6,202 bases of DNA from JBFJVD01 sp041624375 (GTDB lineage Bacteria > Chloroflexota > Anaerolineae > Anaerolineales > E44-bin32): contig JBFJVD010000181.1 of NCBI GenBank assembly GCA_041624375.1, positions 1 through 6,202 of the forward strand. The letters are read 5' to 3'. The translations under genes and the position numbers were made by a program. The notes beneath the pieces are model-generated. The model worked only from the letters and a program-made list of their open reading frames with translations. It was not told where the DNA came from and ran no database searches. This document shows, piece by piece, positions 5,123 through 6,202 of the stretch. Numbering within the stretch: the first letter of the stretch is position 1; the number at the start of each line of letters is the position of its first letter.

Positions 5123-6202
5123 ATGTTTCGTTCACGCACATGGGTGGTCTTCACCCTGTTTTCCGTGGCTACGCTCGTCCTGGCCGCTTGTGGAGGTGCG
5201 GCGCCAACGGATGAGCCGGCAGTGCTCGACCCGATCTTCATCGGCGGCATCCACCCGATGACGGGCGGCCTGGCCGCGGACGGCATCAACATGGACAACG
5301 GGATTCGCATGGCCATCGCGGAGCTCAACGAAGCCGGGGGCGCGCTCGGTGGCCGCATGTTTGAGTACCTTTCCGCTGACTCAACGGGATCGGCAGAGGT
5401 GGGACAAACCGAGGCGGAGAGGCTCATCAGTGAAGGGGCGGTCGCGCTTATTTGTTGCTTCCAGTCTGCCGTGACGAGCAACGTTGCCGCCATCGCCGAG
5501 CGAGAGAACGTGCACCTGGTGATCGATGTGGCTGTTGCCGACGCGATCCTCGACCAGGGCTTCACCTACACCTTCCGGCTGCAGCCCAATGCGACCTCGA
5601 TGGGCGTGAATGGCGCCGATTTCCTCGTGGCGATCGCCGAAGAGGCGGGTGAGGAAGTCAATTCCGTTGTCTACCTTTACGAGGGGACGACCGGTTTTGG
5701 TGACAGCGTCCGGGCAGCATTCGTCGAGCGCGCAGGCGAGCTCGGCATCGAGGTGCTGGATGAGATCGCCTATGCGCCCTTCGAAGTCGCCGACCTGACG
5801 ACCGAGATGACCCGCATCAATTCGCTCGAGCCGGACGTCCTGGTGGTGACCGGATACTACAACGATGGGCTGCTGGCGGCTCGCAACGCAGAAGAAGTTG
5901 GCTTGAACGTGAAGGCCGTCTACGGCGTGGCCCAGGGCACCTATGATCAGCCCCAGTTCGTGGCCGACGCCGCCGATCTGTCACAGTGCTTCTTCGACAG
6001 CAACTACCACTGGGATGCTTCGGATTCAGCGGCGCTGGACGTGCGGTCGCGCTATGAGGCAGAATACGGCGAACCAATGCGAACCGGCGCCGTGTTGGCC
6101 TATCAGGCGGTGTATCTGATCGCCGATGCCATCGAGCGAGCGGGATCGGCGGATCCGGCCGACATCCGCAACGCGCTGGCTGAGACCAACCTGGCCGATC
6201 AC
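5123..6202 (+). CDS. ABC transporter substrate-binding lipoprotein, branched-chain amino acid (LivK/Peripla_BP_6) type, 3'-truncated
   Basis: This is the extracytoplasmic receptor of an ABC importer; 360 residues are present and the frame is open at the right edge, so perhaps 30-60 C-terminal residues are missing. Residues 1-23 (MFRSRTWVV...LVLAAC) are a signal peptide with basic n-region and LAAC lipobox, so Cys23 would be lipidated and the mature protein anchored to the membrane, followed by a short polar linker (GGAAPTDEPAVLDP). IFIGGIHPMTGGLAADG at 38-54 is the family's first strand and glycine loop, GIRMAIAELNEAGG at 60-73 the first helix, SAVTSNVAAIAE at 115-126 and FTYTFRLQPN at 147-156 further type I periplasmic-binding landmarks. 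The usual glycine-rich AxxGP turn reads ALICCFQS (C111-C112). This fold takes amino acids, amides, aromatic acids and other small ligands, so the substrate is open. Permease and ATPase genes are expected to the right. Confidence 0.93.
   Translation, partial: MFRSRTWVVFTLFSVATLVLAACGGAAPTDEPAVLDPIFIGGIHPMTGGLAADGINMDNGIRMAIAELNEAGGALGGRMFEYLSADSTGSAEVGQTEAERLISEGAVALICCFQSAVTSNVAAIAERENVHLVIDVAVADAILDQGFTYTFRLQPNATSMGVNGADFLVAIAEEAGEEVNSVVYLYEGTTGFGDSVRAAFVERAGELGIEVLDEIAYAPFEVADLTTEMTRINSLEPDVLVVTGYYNDGLLAARNAEEVGLNVKAVYGVAQGTYDQPQFVADAADLSQCFFDSNYHWDASDSAALDVRSRYEAEYGEPMRTGAVLAYQAVYLIADAIERAGSADPADIRNALAETNLADH

Noticed and set aside
5017..5565. 182-codon open frame on the - strand over the leader and lipoprotein gene
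   Set aside because: It runs opposite a signal peptide and lipobox with an ideal ribosome binding site. The Ser/Ala/Thr-rich product looks like antisense readout.

Overview
This window is a compact stretch of high-G+C bacterial chromosome with every recognisable gene on the + strand. It looks like one catabolic gene cluster: a transcriptional regulator, a flavin-dependent oxidoreductase, a membrane exporter/permease, an MmgE/PrpD-type enzyme, and the substrate-binding lipoprotein of an ABC importer. The last gene runs off the right edge and the first is cut by the left edge. No mobile element, tRNA, rRNA, CRISPR array or clear terminator was seen. The organism cannot be named from this. The Leu-Ala-Ala-Cys-Gly-Gly lipobox, the strong AGGAGG ribosome binding sites, and the mix of a flavoprotein, MmgE/PrpD and a LivK-type receptor would suit a Chloroflexota (for example SAR202- or Anaerolineae-like), actinobacterial or alphaproteobacterial source. 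This is a weak inference.

Layout. Bases 1-701 hold a GntR/HutC-family repressor lacking its first residues. Bases 702-843 separate it from the flavoprotein. This stretch has a short inverted repeat, a phased GGAT repeat and a 49-codon reading frame whose ends overlap both neighbours as ATGA. Bases 844 (or 799)-2244 encode a FAD_binding_2 (fumarate reductase / ketosteroid dehydrogenase-like) enzyme. Bases 2278-3681 encode a 14-helix DHA2-type MFS transporter. Bases 3690-5027 encode an MmgE/PrpD-family protein. Bases 5028-5122 are a leader with a near-perfect Shine-Dalgarno sequence in front of a 17-codon frame, then a second strong Shine-Dalgarno for the lipoprotein gene that starts at 5123 and is open at the window end.

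How the parts fit (inference). The gaps between the three middle genes are 33 and 8 bases, so they are very probably one transcript. The HutC-type regulator probably senses the substrate or an intermediate. The lipoprotein would capture a small molecule for an ABC importer encoded to the right. The flavoprotein would oxidise or reduce a C-C bond next to a carboxyl or carbonyl group, and the MmgE/PrpD protein would dehydrate, isomerise, epimerise or decarboxylate a polycarboxylate-like intermediate. The substrate is unknown. Both enzymes differ from the best-studied members of their families at active-site positions, which makes the pathway more interesting than the family names suggest.
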